Positions 11,068-22,492 of a stretch of DNA of 64,000 nt are shown here, one piece after another (within the stretch, counting starts at the first letter, position 1; every line of letters begins with the position of its first letter). The stretch spans positions 186,001 through 250,000 of the forward strand of contig JABVXU010000032.1 in NCBI GenBank assembly GCA_013365365.1. Direction: 5' to 3'. The translations under genes were made by a program, and so were the position numbers. The notes under the pieces are model-generated. The model did not search any database, was not told the origin of the DNA, and was given only the letters and a program-made list of their open reading frames with translations. This DNA is from Cruorifilaria tuberocauda. Lineage: Eukaryota > Nematoda > Chromadorea > Rhabditida > Onchocercidae.

Positions 11068-14000
11068 ATGAAACATTATCCTAGTACAACTAGTGACCCT
11101 GATTTTTCTTTATTAGAAAGGGAAATCATAAAATTTGAGAAAGAAAACAAAATTTTTGAGCTGTCAGTTAAAAAACGTTCCAAAGACAATTGTTTTACTT
11201 TTTATGACGGACCTCCATTTGCAAATGGTCTTCCCCATTATGGACATTTACTTACTGGTTTTATAAAAGATACCTTTGCAAGGTATCAAACTATGCTGCA
11301 AAAGAGGGTTGAGCGTAGATTCGGTTGGGATTGCCATGGTCTACCAGCTGAAATGAGTGCAGAAAAAGATCTTGGAATATCTGGAAGAACTGAGATAGAA
11401 AGATTTGGTATTAAGAAATTCAATGACCATTGCCGTGCCTCTGTAATGAAGTTTACCCTAGAATGGGAGAGGTATGTAAATAGACAAGCAAGATGGGTAG
11501 ATTTTCATAACTGCTATAGAACTATGGATAAATCATTTATGGAATCAGTCATGTGGGCATTTAAACAGCTTTACAATATGGGTCTAGTGTATGAATCAGT
11601 ACGGGTTGTTCCGTATAGCTGGGCATGTGAAACACCATTGTCCAATTTTGAAACAAAACTTGACAATTCATATAGAAAGAGGACTAGCAAGGCTGTTATT
11701 GTTGCATTTGAGCTTTTAAAGAATCCACAACAATTTAGGCAAAAATGTAAATTGCTTGCTTGGACTACAACTCCTTGGACGTTGCCAAGTAACTTGGCTC
11801 TAGCAATAGGGAAAGATATTAAGTACTGTGCAGTGTTAACTAATCCCTTGGTTTCACTCCAACACTTAAAGTCAAAATCTATTCCTGAATCCCGGTATCA
11901 ATGCGCTCGGACAGCAGAGAGTGTTGGAATAGCAGTAGAGGTCAATAGAAGAAATTTAGTTGGCAGTGAGATATATATCTTTGCTGAAAGCTACCTAGAA
12001 AAATTTATCAGTTACTGTAAGCAAAATGGTATTGAATATGAAAACTGCAATATAAGGCTTAAAGCGAATGATCTTATAGGTCTTTGTTATAAACCACTGT
12101 TTAATTATTTTAAGGATATAAAAAATGCATTCCAAGTTTTTGTTGCTGATTATGTTACAGAAGAAGATGGCACTGGTATTGTACATGCTGCTCCTGGATT
12201 TGGAGAAGAAGATTTTTACCTTTGTCAAAGCCATAGTATTCCGGCTGTTTGCCCAATTGATAACAGTGGTAAATTTACTATTGAAGTTCCAGATCTAGCT
12301 GGAGTTCATGTTTTTGATGCCAACGATCTAATAATAAAGAAATTGAAAGAGCAGGGAAACTGGTTTAAAACTGAGCAATATATCCATAATTATCCTCACT
12401 GCTGGAGGACTGATACTCCTTTGATTTATCGTGCTATGCCTTCTTGGTATATTGCTGTAACAAAATTTAAGGAAAAGATGATAGAGCTAAATAAAAGAGT
12501 TAATTGGATACCTGGTCACATAAGAGATGGTCAGTTTGGAAAGTGGCTTGAAGGAGTACACGATTGGTCAATTTCACGCAACCGATTTTGGGGTACACCA
12601 ATTCCTATATGGAAATCTGATGATGCAAGATATCCAAGAGTAGATGTGTATGGTTCAATAGCAGAATTAGAGCAAGATTTTAATGTTAAAATAGGCGATT
12701 TACACAGGCCGTTTGTGGATAATTTAACAAGACCAAATCCTGATGATCCAACAAAAAAATCAATTATGCGCCGTGTATCCGACGTATTTGACTGCTGGTT
12801 TGAGTCTGGCTCAATGCCGTTTGCACAAGTTCATTACCCATTTGAAAATCAAAAATGGTTTGAAGACAATTTCCCTGCGGATTTTATCACAGAATATATG
12901 GCCCAAACAAGGGGGTGGTTTTATACACTTTTTGTGCTATCTACTGCTTTGTTTAACAGTGAACCATTTAAGAATTGTATATGTCACGGTGTAATTCTTG
13001 ATATAAAAGGGCAGAAATTATCCAAGCGTTTGAATAATTATGTAGATCCAATGGAGTTTTTTGATAAATATGGTTCTGATGCACTACGTTTTCTTATGCT
13101 CTCTAGTTCTATTGTTTGTGGTGGTAGTTTATTACTTGATAAAGAAGGGAAATCGATACGAGATGTCTTGAGAAATGTGATAAAACCTATTTGGAATGGT
13201 TATCACTTTTTTACTATGTATGCAAATGCAGATGAAATCAAAGCTAAGGTTTGTAAGGATTATCAAAGTATTATTGATTGTTACATGATCGCTAAATGTT
13301 TTGAAGCTGTAGAAAAGATTCAGACTTCTATGAGTGGTTATGATTCTCAACAAGCTTGCAAAGTTATAGTAGACTTTTTTGAGGTGCTAAACAACTGGTA
13401 TATTCGCAGCAATCGAAAGCGTTTTTGGAAAAGTGGTTTAGATCAGGATAAGATTGACGCTTATAATGTTCTATATACGGTTTTTTATTACATATTGAAA
13501 GCTGCAGCTCCTTTATTACCACTTATAACAGAAGCCATATGGAGAGGTCTTGAGTATGGAGAAATATCTGTGCATTTAACTGATTTCCCACAATTAGAAA
13601 AATATGATAGTAGATTTATTGCAAAAATGGATTTGGTGAGAAAAGCATGCAATGCTGCACTTTCCATCAGGAATACTTTTAATATACGTATTAGGCAGCC
13701 ACTTAGTGGCATGGTAATTTATCATAAGTTTTTCTCTGGTTTTCTCGAAGATGATTATCAGAAGATGATAAAAGCTGAAGTAAATGTAAAAAACTTGAAA
13801 TTAGTAGATAAGCTTGAAGGTGTTGCATCACTAGAGTTAAAGCTCAATTTTTCACTACTTGGCAAAAAAGTCCCAAACAAAATCAAGAAGCTAGTTCAGT
13901 ATGTTAAAAAAGGAAAATGGAGACAGATTGCTGATGGACAAATATTTTTAGGTGATAGGTCGGAGAGTTACATTGTACAGAAAGGGGAATATAAACTATT

Positions 14001-14343
14001 GTTGAAAGCAAACAGTGAATATTCTGCTGTGTTTGATAATAATGAAGGGATTGTTACCCTAAATACTGAAATGGATGATGATTTAATTCTAGAAGGAATT
14101 GCAAGAGATGTTATAAGGCTTATTCAAGAAACTAGAAAACAAGCTAACTTTCATTTATCTGATAAAATCATGGTAATGATTAAAACAGAGAACAAAAAAA
14201 TTAGAGAGGCAGTGAGTGAATGGAGTAAGTACATAAAAGAGCAAACTCTTGCATTATCCTTAGAGGTTAGCGTAAAAATCAAAGATGACTTTTATTTTAA
14301 AGAATACCAAGATTTGATAATTGGTGTTAGGTTGAATTACTAA
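11068..14343 (+). CDS. ileS: Isoleucyl-tRNA synthetase
   Basis: This enzyme charges tRNA-Ile in the cytoplasm. It is a class I synthetase of 1091 aa, longer than the roughly 930-aa form of most proteobacteria. The HIGH-type signature is PHYGH in DGPPFANGLPHYGH. The editing domain includes the WTTTPWTLPSN segment. The KMSKS-type loop is QKLSKRLNNY. An anticodon-binding domain and a long C-terminal region follow. Length and motifs fit the eukaryote-like IleRS clade known from Rickettsiales. The start is ATG 11068. The 911-aa gene follows after 57 bases on the same strand and may share its transcript. Confidence 0.95.
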   Translation: MKHYPSTTSDPDFSLLEREIIKFEKENKIFELSVKKRSKDNCFTFYDGPPFANGLPHYGHLLTGFIKDTFARYQTMLQKRVERRFGWDCHGLPAEMSAEKDLGISGRTEIERFGIKKFNDHCRASVMKFTLEWERYVNRQARWVDFHNCYRTMDKSFMESVMWAFKQLYNMGLVYESVRVVPYSWACETPLSNFETKLDNSYRKRTSKAVIVAFELLKNPQQFRQKCKLLAWTTTPWTLPSNLALAIGKDIKYCAVLTNPLVSLQHLKSKSIPESRYQCARTAESVGIAVEVNRRNLVGSEIYIFAESYLEKFISYCKQNGIEYENCNIRLKANDLIGLCYKPLFNYFKDIKNAFQVFVADYVTEEDGTGIVHAAPGFGEEDFYLCQSHSIPAVCPIDNSGKFTIEVPDLAGVHVFDANDLIIKKLKEQGNWFKTEQYIHNYPHCWRTDTPLIYRAMPSWYIAVTKFKEKMIELNKRVNWIPGHIRDGQFGKWLEGVHDWSISRNRFWGTPIPIWKSDDARYPRVDVYGSIAELEQDFNVKIGDLHRPFVDNLTRPNPDDPTKKSIMRRVSDVFDCWFESGSMPFAQVHYPFENQKWFEDNFPADFITEYMAQTRGWFYTLFVLSTALFNSEPFKNCICHGVILDIKGQKLSKRLNNYVDPMEFFDKYGSDALRFLMLSSSIVCGGSLLLDKEGKSIRDVLRNVIKPIWNGYHFFTMYANADEIKAKVCKDYQSIIDCYMIAKCFEAVEKIQTSMSGYDSQQACKVIVDFFEVLNNWYIRSNRKRFWKSGLDQDKIDAYNVLYTVFYYILKAAAPLLPLITEAIWRGLEYGEISVHLTDFPQLEKYDSRFIAKMDLVRKACNAALSIRNTFNIRIRQPLSGMVIYHKFFSGFLEDDYQKMIKAEVNVKNLKLVDKLEGVASLELKLNFSLLGKKVPNKIKKLVQYVKKGKWRQIADGQIFLGDRSESYIVQKGEYKLLLKANSEYSAVFDNNEGIVTLNTEMDDDLILEGIARDVIRLIQETRKQANFHLSDKIMVMIKTENKKIREAVSEWSKYIKEQTLALSLEVSVKIKDDFYFKEYQDLIIGVRLNY

Positions 14344-14400
14344 ATATTTGAGAGTTATCACTGTTTTGCTATACTTAGGTTGCTTTAGTAACGGTATGGT

Positions 14401-17136
14401 ATGGATATAGATGTTCAGGTTGATAATTTAAATAACGATAGTGATAGTGGCCTATATAGGAAAGAGTCTGTTATTATTTCAGGAAAAAAAGAATTTGTTT
14501 CTTCTTTGAAAGAGAAAGGCAATAAGGTTGTTGGTTTTGATATCCCACTTAGTATATTTAATTATAGAGATTATAGTTCTGACTTTTTTACTTCCTGGTA
14601 TAATGTATCAAGTAAAATATTCAAAGAGATAAATAGAGCCTGCCCAGAAAAGCGAGTACTAAATTTATCCCTTTCAGTTTTGATATTTCCTTATATTACT
14701 TTTGTTGTGTTAGGGTTAGTCGTATTTAATAGCTTTAAAGCAGATAGTAAAATACAGACTAGCTTTTGGGTAGATAAAATAAGAGAAGGTAAAGCAAGTA
14801 AAAGTATAATAAAGAGGTTGGCATATGGTGTTCTTACTATGATAGTAATTCTCATTGACGTGGCTGTGCTTATGGTCTTGATTATTCCTGCAACTTTAGC
14901 CTTGACTACTTTTTATCTTTTAAATAGGGAATTATCCTGTTCTTTGATTGCTGCTCTTAGGGTAAATATGGGGATGTGTTATAATAAGCACCAAAATATT
15001 AGTGTATCCTTTTATGAAATAAGTCATGGAACAGAAGTTCTTAGGCCGAATGTTGTGTGTGACATGGAAATTAAGTTCCCACCACAGTTTGAGCGATTGC
15101 TTAGCGATTTATGTGAAAGTAGTAAGCTGTCTATTACACAAGATGCAGAGCATAATACTGTACTAAAAATGTCAGCTAATTTCTGTTTAAAAAATGGTCT
15201 TGTGCACTTACATAGTGAAATTAAAAATGTGATTTCAAAGTCAATTCAAGAATTTGCAAAGACTATTGAAAAACTGGTAAAGCTTAAAAAAAAGGATATT
15301 ACGTATGATAAACTAAAAAAATTATTAAATGAGTTCAGATTAGAAGTAATGGATAGTGTAGATTTTAAGTTGACGAGCCATTTAATACAGGATGCTTACA
15401 GAGTTGCTTTTATACAGGCAGTTAAAATTGCACAAAAGGAAAGAGAAAAAGGGGGAGGGCTGGATATAGAAGAAAGATTGAAGGAAGTATTAGTAGAGCA
15501 GAAATTGAAAAGCCAAGGTAAGGAATTACCGACTGAAAAGGAGATAATAATAAAAGACTTAAAAATATCAAATAACTTAAGAAGTGGTGTGCTTCCCTTG
15601 TTTAGAGCAAAGTGGAAACAGCGTATGGCTGGTGGGATAATTGGTGTTTATAGTGAAATATATCCTCATGAGACGGAAAAAGCTACCTCAGAGGCAAGGA
15701 ATTTGATCGAAGAATTAAAAGAGAAAGGAGAACGAAAATACCAGGACATAAAAGAGAAGTTAAAGATGATATATCCAAAGATACATGAAGCTTTGAGAAG
15801 AGATAGTAATTCAGTGAGCAATAACTTAAGAAGGAGTCTTGAAGACATTTTTAAATTTGAACCTGCTAACCAGAAGGTTTATCGTGAATTGATAAAGTCA
15901 AAAATAAGAAAGGCTGAGATTTTATTAAATCAATCAGGATTAGCAATTGATATAAAAGATGGTTTACTTAATGAATTTTATAATTTAGATGCAAATGTGT
16001 GTTCTTATCAGGAAGTAAATCTATTATTAGAAAAGATGTATTTAGAAATAATAAAATGTAAAACTCAAAGTTTATTCCAAGAGCAAGGGAAGAGTATAAG
16101 GGACATAGAAGATAATACTGGTGTATTCATGTTGTTCGATAGGAAAGTTGAAGAACAATTAGTAAATAGAATTGTTTCTTATCGGGAAGAAATAGGAAAA
16201 TATTTGATGCAGCCTGTGGAGTTGAAGGAAATAGTAAGAAAACAGAATAGGGTTTTGAGTAACGAGAATGAGGAAAGTAGTAAGGAAGATGAGTCTTTAA
16301 GCGTAGAGCTAATAGAATTATGCTTAAAGAATAACCAAGAAATTTTAGAAACATTAGAACGATTGGAGTTAGAGAAAGAGAGATTTTTAATAAATGAAAA
16401 AACAGAAAATAATTACAAAGAAGAATTAGCATCTCGCGAAAAAATAAGATTTGCGGTAATAGAAGACGATTTATTAATGATATGTAAGCAAAAAACTTTT
16501 AATGAAGAAGAGGTTAAGAAATTATTAGAGAGAGCAGAACTTGAATGCTGTTTAGCAGAAAAATGTATAAAATATCCTGTGATTAAAACAAAAGATAATA
16601 TTAAACATTTTTGTCAAGCTTTATTATCTCCTTTAATAGGTATTTTAATGGAAAATATAATAAATAACGTACCGAAAAATATATCAAAAGATAATGAAAA
16701 CAATTTGTTAGATCAGAGTTGGGGTTGGATATATAGGAGGGTGATAAAACCTGCACAAATTGCTTTGAATTATAATAAGCTTGGGTTGTTAGCGATTGGA
16801 GATAAGAATAGTATAGAGGGGAAAGCGTTAGATTCAGCACATGATATTTATAAGCAGGTAGAGACGTTGCTTCAATATTTTGAGTTGAGTTACGAAGAGG
16901 TGGGAGCTTTGGTAGGGAATGTATTTTCTGATGGAGGAGAGACCTTTAAAAAGGACATATGGCCTCAAGTAAAGGAACATTTATGCGGCATGTGGAATAG
17001 ATTTTTCAAGGATATTGAATTCACACTAGTTAGTGGAAGTAAAAACATCTGTCAAGAACCAGAAAAGGCAGTCAAAACTGAATTGAGCAATCTTATAACA
17101 CAGAGATATGACAGTAATCTCTGCATGATAGCATAA
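14401..17136 (+). CDS. Large lineage-specific membrane protein with long helical region
   Basis: I do not recognise this 911-aa protein. Residues about 88-110 and 142-174 are strongly hydrophobic and form one helical pair, with a positively charged loop between them. Residues 270-780 are very rich in Lys, Glu, Leu and Ile with heptad-like stretches (KEKGERKYQDIKEKLK and similar), so an extended coiled-coil or all-helical region is likely. There is no signal peptide, no ankyrin repeat and no Walker motif. It starts 57 bases after ileS and ends four bases from the alaS stop on the other strand. Topology and lineage restriction would suit a cell-envelope or host-membrane protein, but that is inference. 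Confidence 0.8.
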   Translation: MDIDVQVDNLNNDSDSGLYRKESVIISGKKEFVSSLKEKGNKVVGFDIPLSIFNYRDYSSDFFTSWYNVSSKIFKEINRACPEKRVLNLSLSVLIFPYITFVVLGLVVFNSFKADSKIQTSFWVDKIREGKASKSIIKRLAYGVLTMIVILIDVAVLMVLIIPATLALTTFYLLNRELSCSLIAALRVNMGMCYNKHQNISVSFYEISHGTEVLRPNVVCDMEIKFPPQFERLLSDLCESSKLSITQDAEHNTVLKMSANFCLKNGLVHLHSEIKNVISKSIQEFAKTIEKLVKLKKKDITYDKLKKLLNEFRLEVMDSVDFKLTSHLIQDAYRVAFIQAVKIAQKEREKGGGLDIEERLKEVLVEQKLKSQGKELPTEKEIIIKDLKISNNLRSGVLPLFRAKWKQRMAGGIIGVYSEIYPHETEKATSEARNLIEELKEKGERKYQDIKEKLKMIYPKIHEALRRDSNSVSNNLRRSLEDIFKFEPANQKVYRELIKSKIRKAEILLNQSGLAIDIKDGLLNEFYNLDANVCSYQEVNLLLEKMYLEIIKCKTQSLFQEQGKSIRDIEDNTGVFMLFDRKVEEQLVNRIVSYREEIGKYLMQPVELKEIVRKQNRVLSNENEESSKEDESLSVELIELCLKNNQEILETLERLELEKERFLINEKTENNYKEELASREKIRFAVIEDDLLMICKQKTFNEEEVKKLLERAELECCLAEKCIKYPVIKTKDNIKHFCQALLSPLIGILMENIINNVPKNISKDNENNLLDQSWGWIYRRVIKPAQIALNYNKLGLLAIGDKNSIEGKALDSAHDIYKQVETLLQYFELSYEEVGALVGNVFSDGGETFKKDIWPQVKEHLCGMWNRFFKDIEFTLVSGSKNICQEPEKAVKTELSNLITQRYDSNLCMIA

Positions 17137-17140
17137 TGCA

Positions 17141-19863
17141 TTATCTTACTAAGTAGTTGTAAATATCTCTGATAATATTGCTATTATCACAACCAGTTTG
17201 AACAATTTCAGCATTTCCACCACAATTCCTTCCAATTATGGTAGATACCAACTCTTTTGCGTTAATTTTATCAACTAGGTCTTTGCTTATCTTTACAATT
17301 AAAATTGTCTTATTGGACTTCTTGCTTGGTGAAAGGCTACTAGTAACTCTACTTAGAGTTACTTCAGGATTGTGCATTGGAGTGAAGGATGATTGTAAAA
17401 ATGTTTTGTTTTTTTCAGTTATCGTAAAGACTATTAATGTTTTTAGATTTTGTTGCTGCATGGTAAATTCTCTTATTATATTTACTGGAATATCAGTAAA
17501 AGCGTGACTCATGAAGCATATTCCATTTACTTCGATGCTTTTTATATTCTCCACTTCTACAAGTTTTTTATAAAGGATTTTTATTTTGGCTTCTGATTCT
17601 TTGCGCTCTTGATTTAAAATGTCTAACCTATGCATTATCTCACTTGCTGGTGCTTTTATTAATTTTGCAATTCTTTTTAAATTAATTTCATTACTACGAA
17701 CATAATTAATTGCCTCTTGACCAGTAAGGGCTTCTATTCTTCTTATTCCAGATGCAATAGAGCATTCTGTTACTATTTTAAACAGACCAATTTCTCCAGT
17801 GCGTTTCACATGTGTACCACTGCATAATTCTTTTGAATCTCCAATGTTTACAACCCTAACCTGATCATCGTATTTTTTCCCAAACAACGCTATAGCTCCT
17901 ACATCCATTGCTTGATCTATGCTTTGAATATTCGTAGACGTTGAAAGATTTTCTCTTATTAAGGAGTTTACCATATCCTCTATTGAAAATAGCTGTTTTT
18001 GATTAACTTGAGTGTTATGACTAAAGTCAAATCTTAACCTATCTGGTACAGCTAAGGAGCTTTTTTGTGTAATGTGATTACCAAGGATTTTCCTTAGTGC
18101 AAAATGTAGAAGATGTATGGCCGAGTGGTTTTTTCTTAAGTTTTGTCTTCTTTCTTTATCAATGATTGCTGTAACTATATTGCCTCTACAAATTGAGCCG
18201 GACTTAACTATACACCTGTGTAAATATAAGTCTTGAATTTTTTCAGTGTTTTCTACTGTAACTAGACTTTGAGTGATATAATTTATTGTACATAGCTGGT
18301 AATTTTTTTTTTTGCCTCTATGCTTGACATAGGGATAGTAAGGAAAAGCTCTCCAGTATCACCTACTTGTCCACCTGACTCACCATAAAAAGGTGTTTTA
18401 TCAAGTATAATAGTTACCTTTTCTCCTTTTTGTGCAGAGTCAACAATTTTACTTTGAGAAGAAATTATAGCTAGTACTTTTGCATCCTTTATTTCACTAA
18501 GCTCGTAGCCAATGAATTCTGTTTTCCCAAATTTATCAATCAAATTAAGCCATACTTGTTTGATAGACCTTTCACCAGACCCTATCCACTTAGCACGTGC
18601 CTTTTCTTTCTGTTCTTTCATTGCGTCATCAAAGCCCTTTTGGTCAAAATTTATTTTCTTTTCTTTTAGAATATCGAGTGTAATGTCTAAAGGGAATCCG
18701 TAAGTGTCATATAGCTTAAATGCTAATTTTCCAGGCAGAGTGTCACATGGTTTAAAGTCTACAGTAAGTTTTTCTAGTAGATTGATGCCTTTCACTAAAG
18801 TATTTTTAAAATTCTCTTCTTCTAATTTTAACGTCATTTCTATTAAGCTTTTAGCTCTGATTAACTCAGGGTAAACATCACCCATATAAGCTGAGCTTGA
18901 ACTATCTATCAATACTGGAAAAATGTGATAGAGTAGCGAGTTATTGTACCCAAGCTTGTGGATATAACGAGCAGCTCTTCTAATTAGTCTGCGTAACACA
19001 TAATTTCTGCCTTCATTTCCAGGAATCATCCCTTCTGCAATTAGAAAAGCAGCTGCACGTAGATGGTCTGCTATAACTTTATGAGCTACTTTATTTTCTA
19101 TACTACCGCAGTATTCTTGTGACTTACTCATTATAGCAATAAATAGATCAATGTCATAATTGTCGTAAACATTCTGCATCACAGCTGCTATTCTCTCAAG
19201 ACCCATTCCAGTATCAATGCATTTTTTTTCCAATTTTTGTAAGTTGCCTTCTTCGTTTTTATTAAACTCTATAAATACTAAATTCCAAATTTCAACAATT
19301 CTATCATCATCTTGCAAATTTTGCTTTGCATGATTGTAAAAAATTTCAGAACATGGCCCACATGGTCCAGTGTTACCCATACTCCAAAAGTTGTCATCTG
19401 TTGCAATTCTTATTATTTTATCATCTGAAAAACCACTCACCTTGCGCCAAATTTTGTATGACTCATCATCAGTATGATAGATGGTCACAGATAATCTGCT
19501 CTTATCAAGAGATAATTCCTTAGTGATGAATTCCCATGCAAGTTCTATTGCAGTTTCTTTGAAATAATCCCCAAAGCTAAAATTTCCTAGCATTTCAAAG
19601 AACGTGTGATGTCTGGTTGTATAACCAACATTTTCTAAATCATTATGTTTGCCACCAGCTCTTAAACACTTTTGACTCGAGACAACACGTTTTGTGTCGG
19701 TTCTTTGTAACCCAGTAAAGCAATTTTTAAACTGCACCATACCAGCATTTGTAAACATAAGTGTTGGATCATGTTCTGGAATCAGAGGAGAAGAAGGAAA
19801 CTGCTTATGATCATTATTTACAAAAAATTTTATAAACCTTTCTCTAATTTCATTTGATTTCAT
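17141..19863 (-). pseudogene. alaS: Alanyl-tRNA synthetase, frameshifted at an 11-base A run
   Basis: The gene lies in two frames. The 5' part (18283-19863, 526 codons) holds the class II catalytic core, beginning with the motif [20 protein letters not shown]. The 3' part holds the editing domain and C-terminal domain and includes CSGTH. The 3' frame is open without a stop back to the A run at 18303-18313, and the stretch between the two visible frames encodes the editing-domain zinc motif region (NHSAIHLLH). The only lesion is therefore one base in the A run: 11 A are present, and 12 (or 9) would join the frames. The whole would be about 907 aa, normal for AlaRS. Because alaS is essential and no second copy is visible, slippage or a sequencing error is more likely than true loss. 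It converges on the 911-aa gene with a four-base gap. Confidence 0.88.
18303..18313 (-). repeat. A11 homopolymer inside alaS, frameshift site
   Basis: Eleven T on the plus strand read as A11 in the alaS message. The upstream frame stops seven codons after the run, while the downstream frame is open from the run to the end of alaS. Long A runs are classic sites of RNA-polymerase slippage and of sequencing indels. Confidence 0.8.
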
Positions 19864-20699
19864 TGTTTCTACTAAGATTATCTTAAAATAATAAGTTAAG
19901 ATGAGAGTAAAATCAATTTATTGATCTAAATATTGATACTTATATTTAGTATGATAAATTTTAATCTTAAGTGATTTGCCTTATTTATCAATATAAATAA
20001 TATAAAAGGGCACTTAGACTTTTGTTGTATTAGGATAGGTTGTTTTGATTTATTATTTAATGCTCTATATAGGCAAATTTGTTTGCAGGTAGAGTAGATT
20101 GGTGTTACCACTCACGCTTGGTAGTTTTTATAATTGTTGCAAACGGATATATGAAGCAGCAAAGATAAAAATTTACTTAAATCATAAATGATAAACCTCT
20201 TTTCTGCTTCTGCTATATATAGTTTATCTCTTTATAGATTTTTATATGTAGATTTATTAATTTATTTAATGCTTATAACACTTACTTATGCCATATATTA
20301 TAGTGCAACAGCTTGTGCTTTTAAGCATTAGTCTCCATTTTCTGAAGGGAGATTTTGCAGAAACTTGGTAAGGTATTGTATGATTTCTGATATACAAGTG
20401 ATTACTATTTCTAATATTTAATGGTTAAGCAAATTCTTACTGCTTAGCAGTGTTATCTCTATTGTTTCTATATCGTTTGTGAAATTGATCAAATGGTACA
20501 TTTCAATGTGCTGTCAAACGTTTTTCTAAAATTAGATGTGCAAACTTCTTCCAAGTTTCATTTATCAGGTTTTTATGAATATTTTTATTTTGCTTGACAA
20601 GTTGTATTTAAATAGTTAAATAACTAATTGTAGTGTAATATGTTTTATATAGAACAATTCTAAATTTATTTTTCTTGCTTTCAAAAGAACAGTGGAGTA
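19864..20699. other. Gene-poor gap between alaS and prfA
   Basis: This 836-base region lies between the alaS 5' end and the prfA 3' end. A GTG-initiated frame of 61 codons on the minus strand (19926-20111) has no family resemblance and is not called. A weak hairpin (TCTCC 20332-20336 with GGAGA 20348-20352) precedes four T residues and could be a poor terminator. No RNA gene was recognised. Confidence 0.45.
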
Positions 20700-21779
20700 C
20701 TAATTTCTTCCTGCCAATCTTTCTGCTTCATTACGTGAAATTAATATTTCAATAAATTCGTCTAATTCGCCTTCCTTTATAGTTTGCTCTAGACGATGTA
20801 AGGTAAGGTTAATTCTATGGTCTGTTATCCTTGATTGTGGGAAGTTGTAAGTTCTTATACGTTCAGAACGATCTCCAGAACCAATTTGACTCTTCCTCAT
20901 TGTTGACCTTTCTATTTCTTTTTTTTGCCTTTCGATTTCATATAACCTCGCTCTCAATACTTTAAGCGCTTTGGCTCTATTTTTATGCTGCGACTTTTCA
21001 TCTTGCTGTATTACAACTATTCCTGTAGGTAAGTGAGTAATTCTTACTGCACTGTCAGTTGTATTGACTGATTGCCCTCCAGGGCCGCTAGATCTGTAAA
21101 CGTCTATTCGTAGATCTTTCTCTTCTATTTTAAAATCTATTTCCTCAACTTCTGGCAATATTGCAACAGTGGCAGCTGAGGTGTGTAGTCTTCCTGAAGA
21201 CTCAGTTTCTGGTACTCGCTGTACTCTGTGTACTCCTGATTCAAATTTCAACCTTGCAAAAACTTCTGTCCCATTAATAAGTGCAGAAGCTTCCTTATAT
21301 CCACCTATACCTGTGCTAGAAATGCTTATTGGTTCAAATTTCCAGTTTCTTTTTTCTGCATATTTTTGATACATGCGAAATAACATTGCTGCAAATAACG
21401 CTGCTTCTTCTCCTCCTGTTCCTGCTCTAATTTCTAGTATTACATTTCTTGAATCATCTTCATCTTTAGGCAGCAGTGCTAATTTTAGTTTAGTTTTTGC
21501 TTTTGGCAAAAGCACTTTTTGCTTCTCAATAAGTTCTTCTTTTGCTAGCTCTTTTATCTCATATTCACTGTTTTCATCTTTTAGTATTTCTTCTAAGCAT
21601 AAAATTTCTTTTTTCAATGTGTTGTATTCATCAATTATCTTGATAATTGGTTTGAGTTCAGAATATTCTTTCGAAAGATTGATAAATTCTTTCTGACTTA
21701 AGTTAATAGGATTTGCTAATTTCTTTTCTGTATTATTGAACTTTTTCTTTAAGTCTTGTAAGTTGTTTTCTATGTCCAT
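20700..21779 (-). CDS. prfA: Peptide chain release factor 1
   Basis: RF1 recognises UAA and UAG in the ribosomal A site and triggers peptide release. At 359 aa it is full length. The catalytic GGQ tripeptide is in [17 protein letters not shown], preceded by the conserved [11 protein letters not shown] segment and the [20 protein letters not shown] region. The following block ending [16 protein letters not shown] is typical of RF1. The start is ATG 21779. It stands alone in its orientation, with a 128-base gap to divergent engB. Confidence 0.97.
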   Translation of the reverse strand: MDIENNLQDLKKKFNNTEKKLANPINLSQKEFINLSKEYSELKPIIKIIDEYNTLKKEILCLEEILKDENSEYEIKELAKEELIEKQKVLLPKAKTKLKLALLPKDEDDSRNVILEIRAGTGGEEAALFAAMLFRMYQKYAEKRNWKFEPISISSTGIGGYKEASALINGTEVFARLKFESGVHRVQRVPETESSGRLHTSAATVAILPEVEEIDFKIEEKDLRIDVYRSSGPGGQSVNTTDSAVRITHLPTGIVVIQQDEKSQHKNRAKALKVLRARLYEIERQKKEIERSTMRKSQIGSGDRSERIRTYNFPQSRITDHRINLTLHRLEQTIKEGELDEFIEILISRNEAERLAGRN

Positions 21780-21907
21780 ACAGCTTAAGTCTAATATTTC
21801 AACTATTTGGGAAATAACATATACTTAAAATAAAAAAAAATTTACATCAAGCAATAACATTATAATATACGTACTACCTTAAGCATTTCTATAAAAATAT
21901 AAGAAAG

Positions 21908-22492
21908 ATGACATCAAATATTAATTTTATATTTGTAGCTTCAGACATAGAATCATTACCAACTGAGTCAGTTCCTGAGATTGCCTTTGCTGGCAGGTCA
22001 AATGTAGGGAAATCAAGCTTAATTAACCTGCTTATAAATAACAAAAAGTTGTCTGCTAGGGTTTCTTCTAAGCCTGGGTGCACTAGACAAATAAATTTTT
22101 ACTCCATGTACAATGATAAATTTAGACTTGTTGATCTTCCTGGATATGGCTATTCTTATGCTAGTAGTGAAGAAACAACAAAGTATTTAAACTTGAGTGA
22201 ATGTTATTTAGCTCAAAGAAGAAGCCTAAGAAGAGTGTTTGTATTAGTAGATAGTAGAGTAGGACTAAAAGAAATAGACAAAGACTTTGTTTATTGGTTA
22301 ATATATAACAATGTTAACTTTGATATTGTGCTAACGAAAGTAGATAAAGTGAATCGAGAAAGCCTCGGTTCAATTCTGGAAAGGACCCAAAAATGGATTA
22401 ATAATGAGAATGTGTCAATTCATCAGATAAGTACTCGTGTTAAATGTAAAATAACTAGGGTAAGAGATGAATTTTTCAAGTTTGCAAAGTAA
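21908..22492 (+). CDS. engB: Ribosome biogenesis GTP-binding protein EngB/YsxC
   Basis: This small Era-like GTPase, 194 aa, acts in assembly of the large ribosomal subunit. The G1 P-loop GRSNVGKS is at residues 29-36. Next come a G2 region CTRQINFY, G3 DLPGYGY and G4 TKVD. It is followed by argB with a 26-base overlap. The engB-argB adjacency is seen in other alphaproteobacteria, so this is a conserved neighbourhood. Confidence 0.95.
   Translation: MTSNINFIFVASDIESLPTESVPEIAFAGRSNVGKSSLINLLINNKKLSARVSSKPGCTRQINFYSMYNDKFRLVDLPGYGYSYASSEETTKYLNLSECYLAQRRSLRRVFVLVDSRVGLKEIDKDFVYWLIYNNVNFDIVLTKVDKVNRESLGSILERTQKWINNENVSIHQISTRVKCKITRVRDEFFKFAK

Noticed and set aside
17141..17974. 3' part of alaS as a separate protein
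   Set aside because: The frame is open upstream of its first ATG back to the A run, with AlaRS motifs throughout, so it is the second half of one gene.
19926..20111. GTG-started minus-strand frame of 61 codons
   Set aside because: No family and no ribosome site; left as intergenic.
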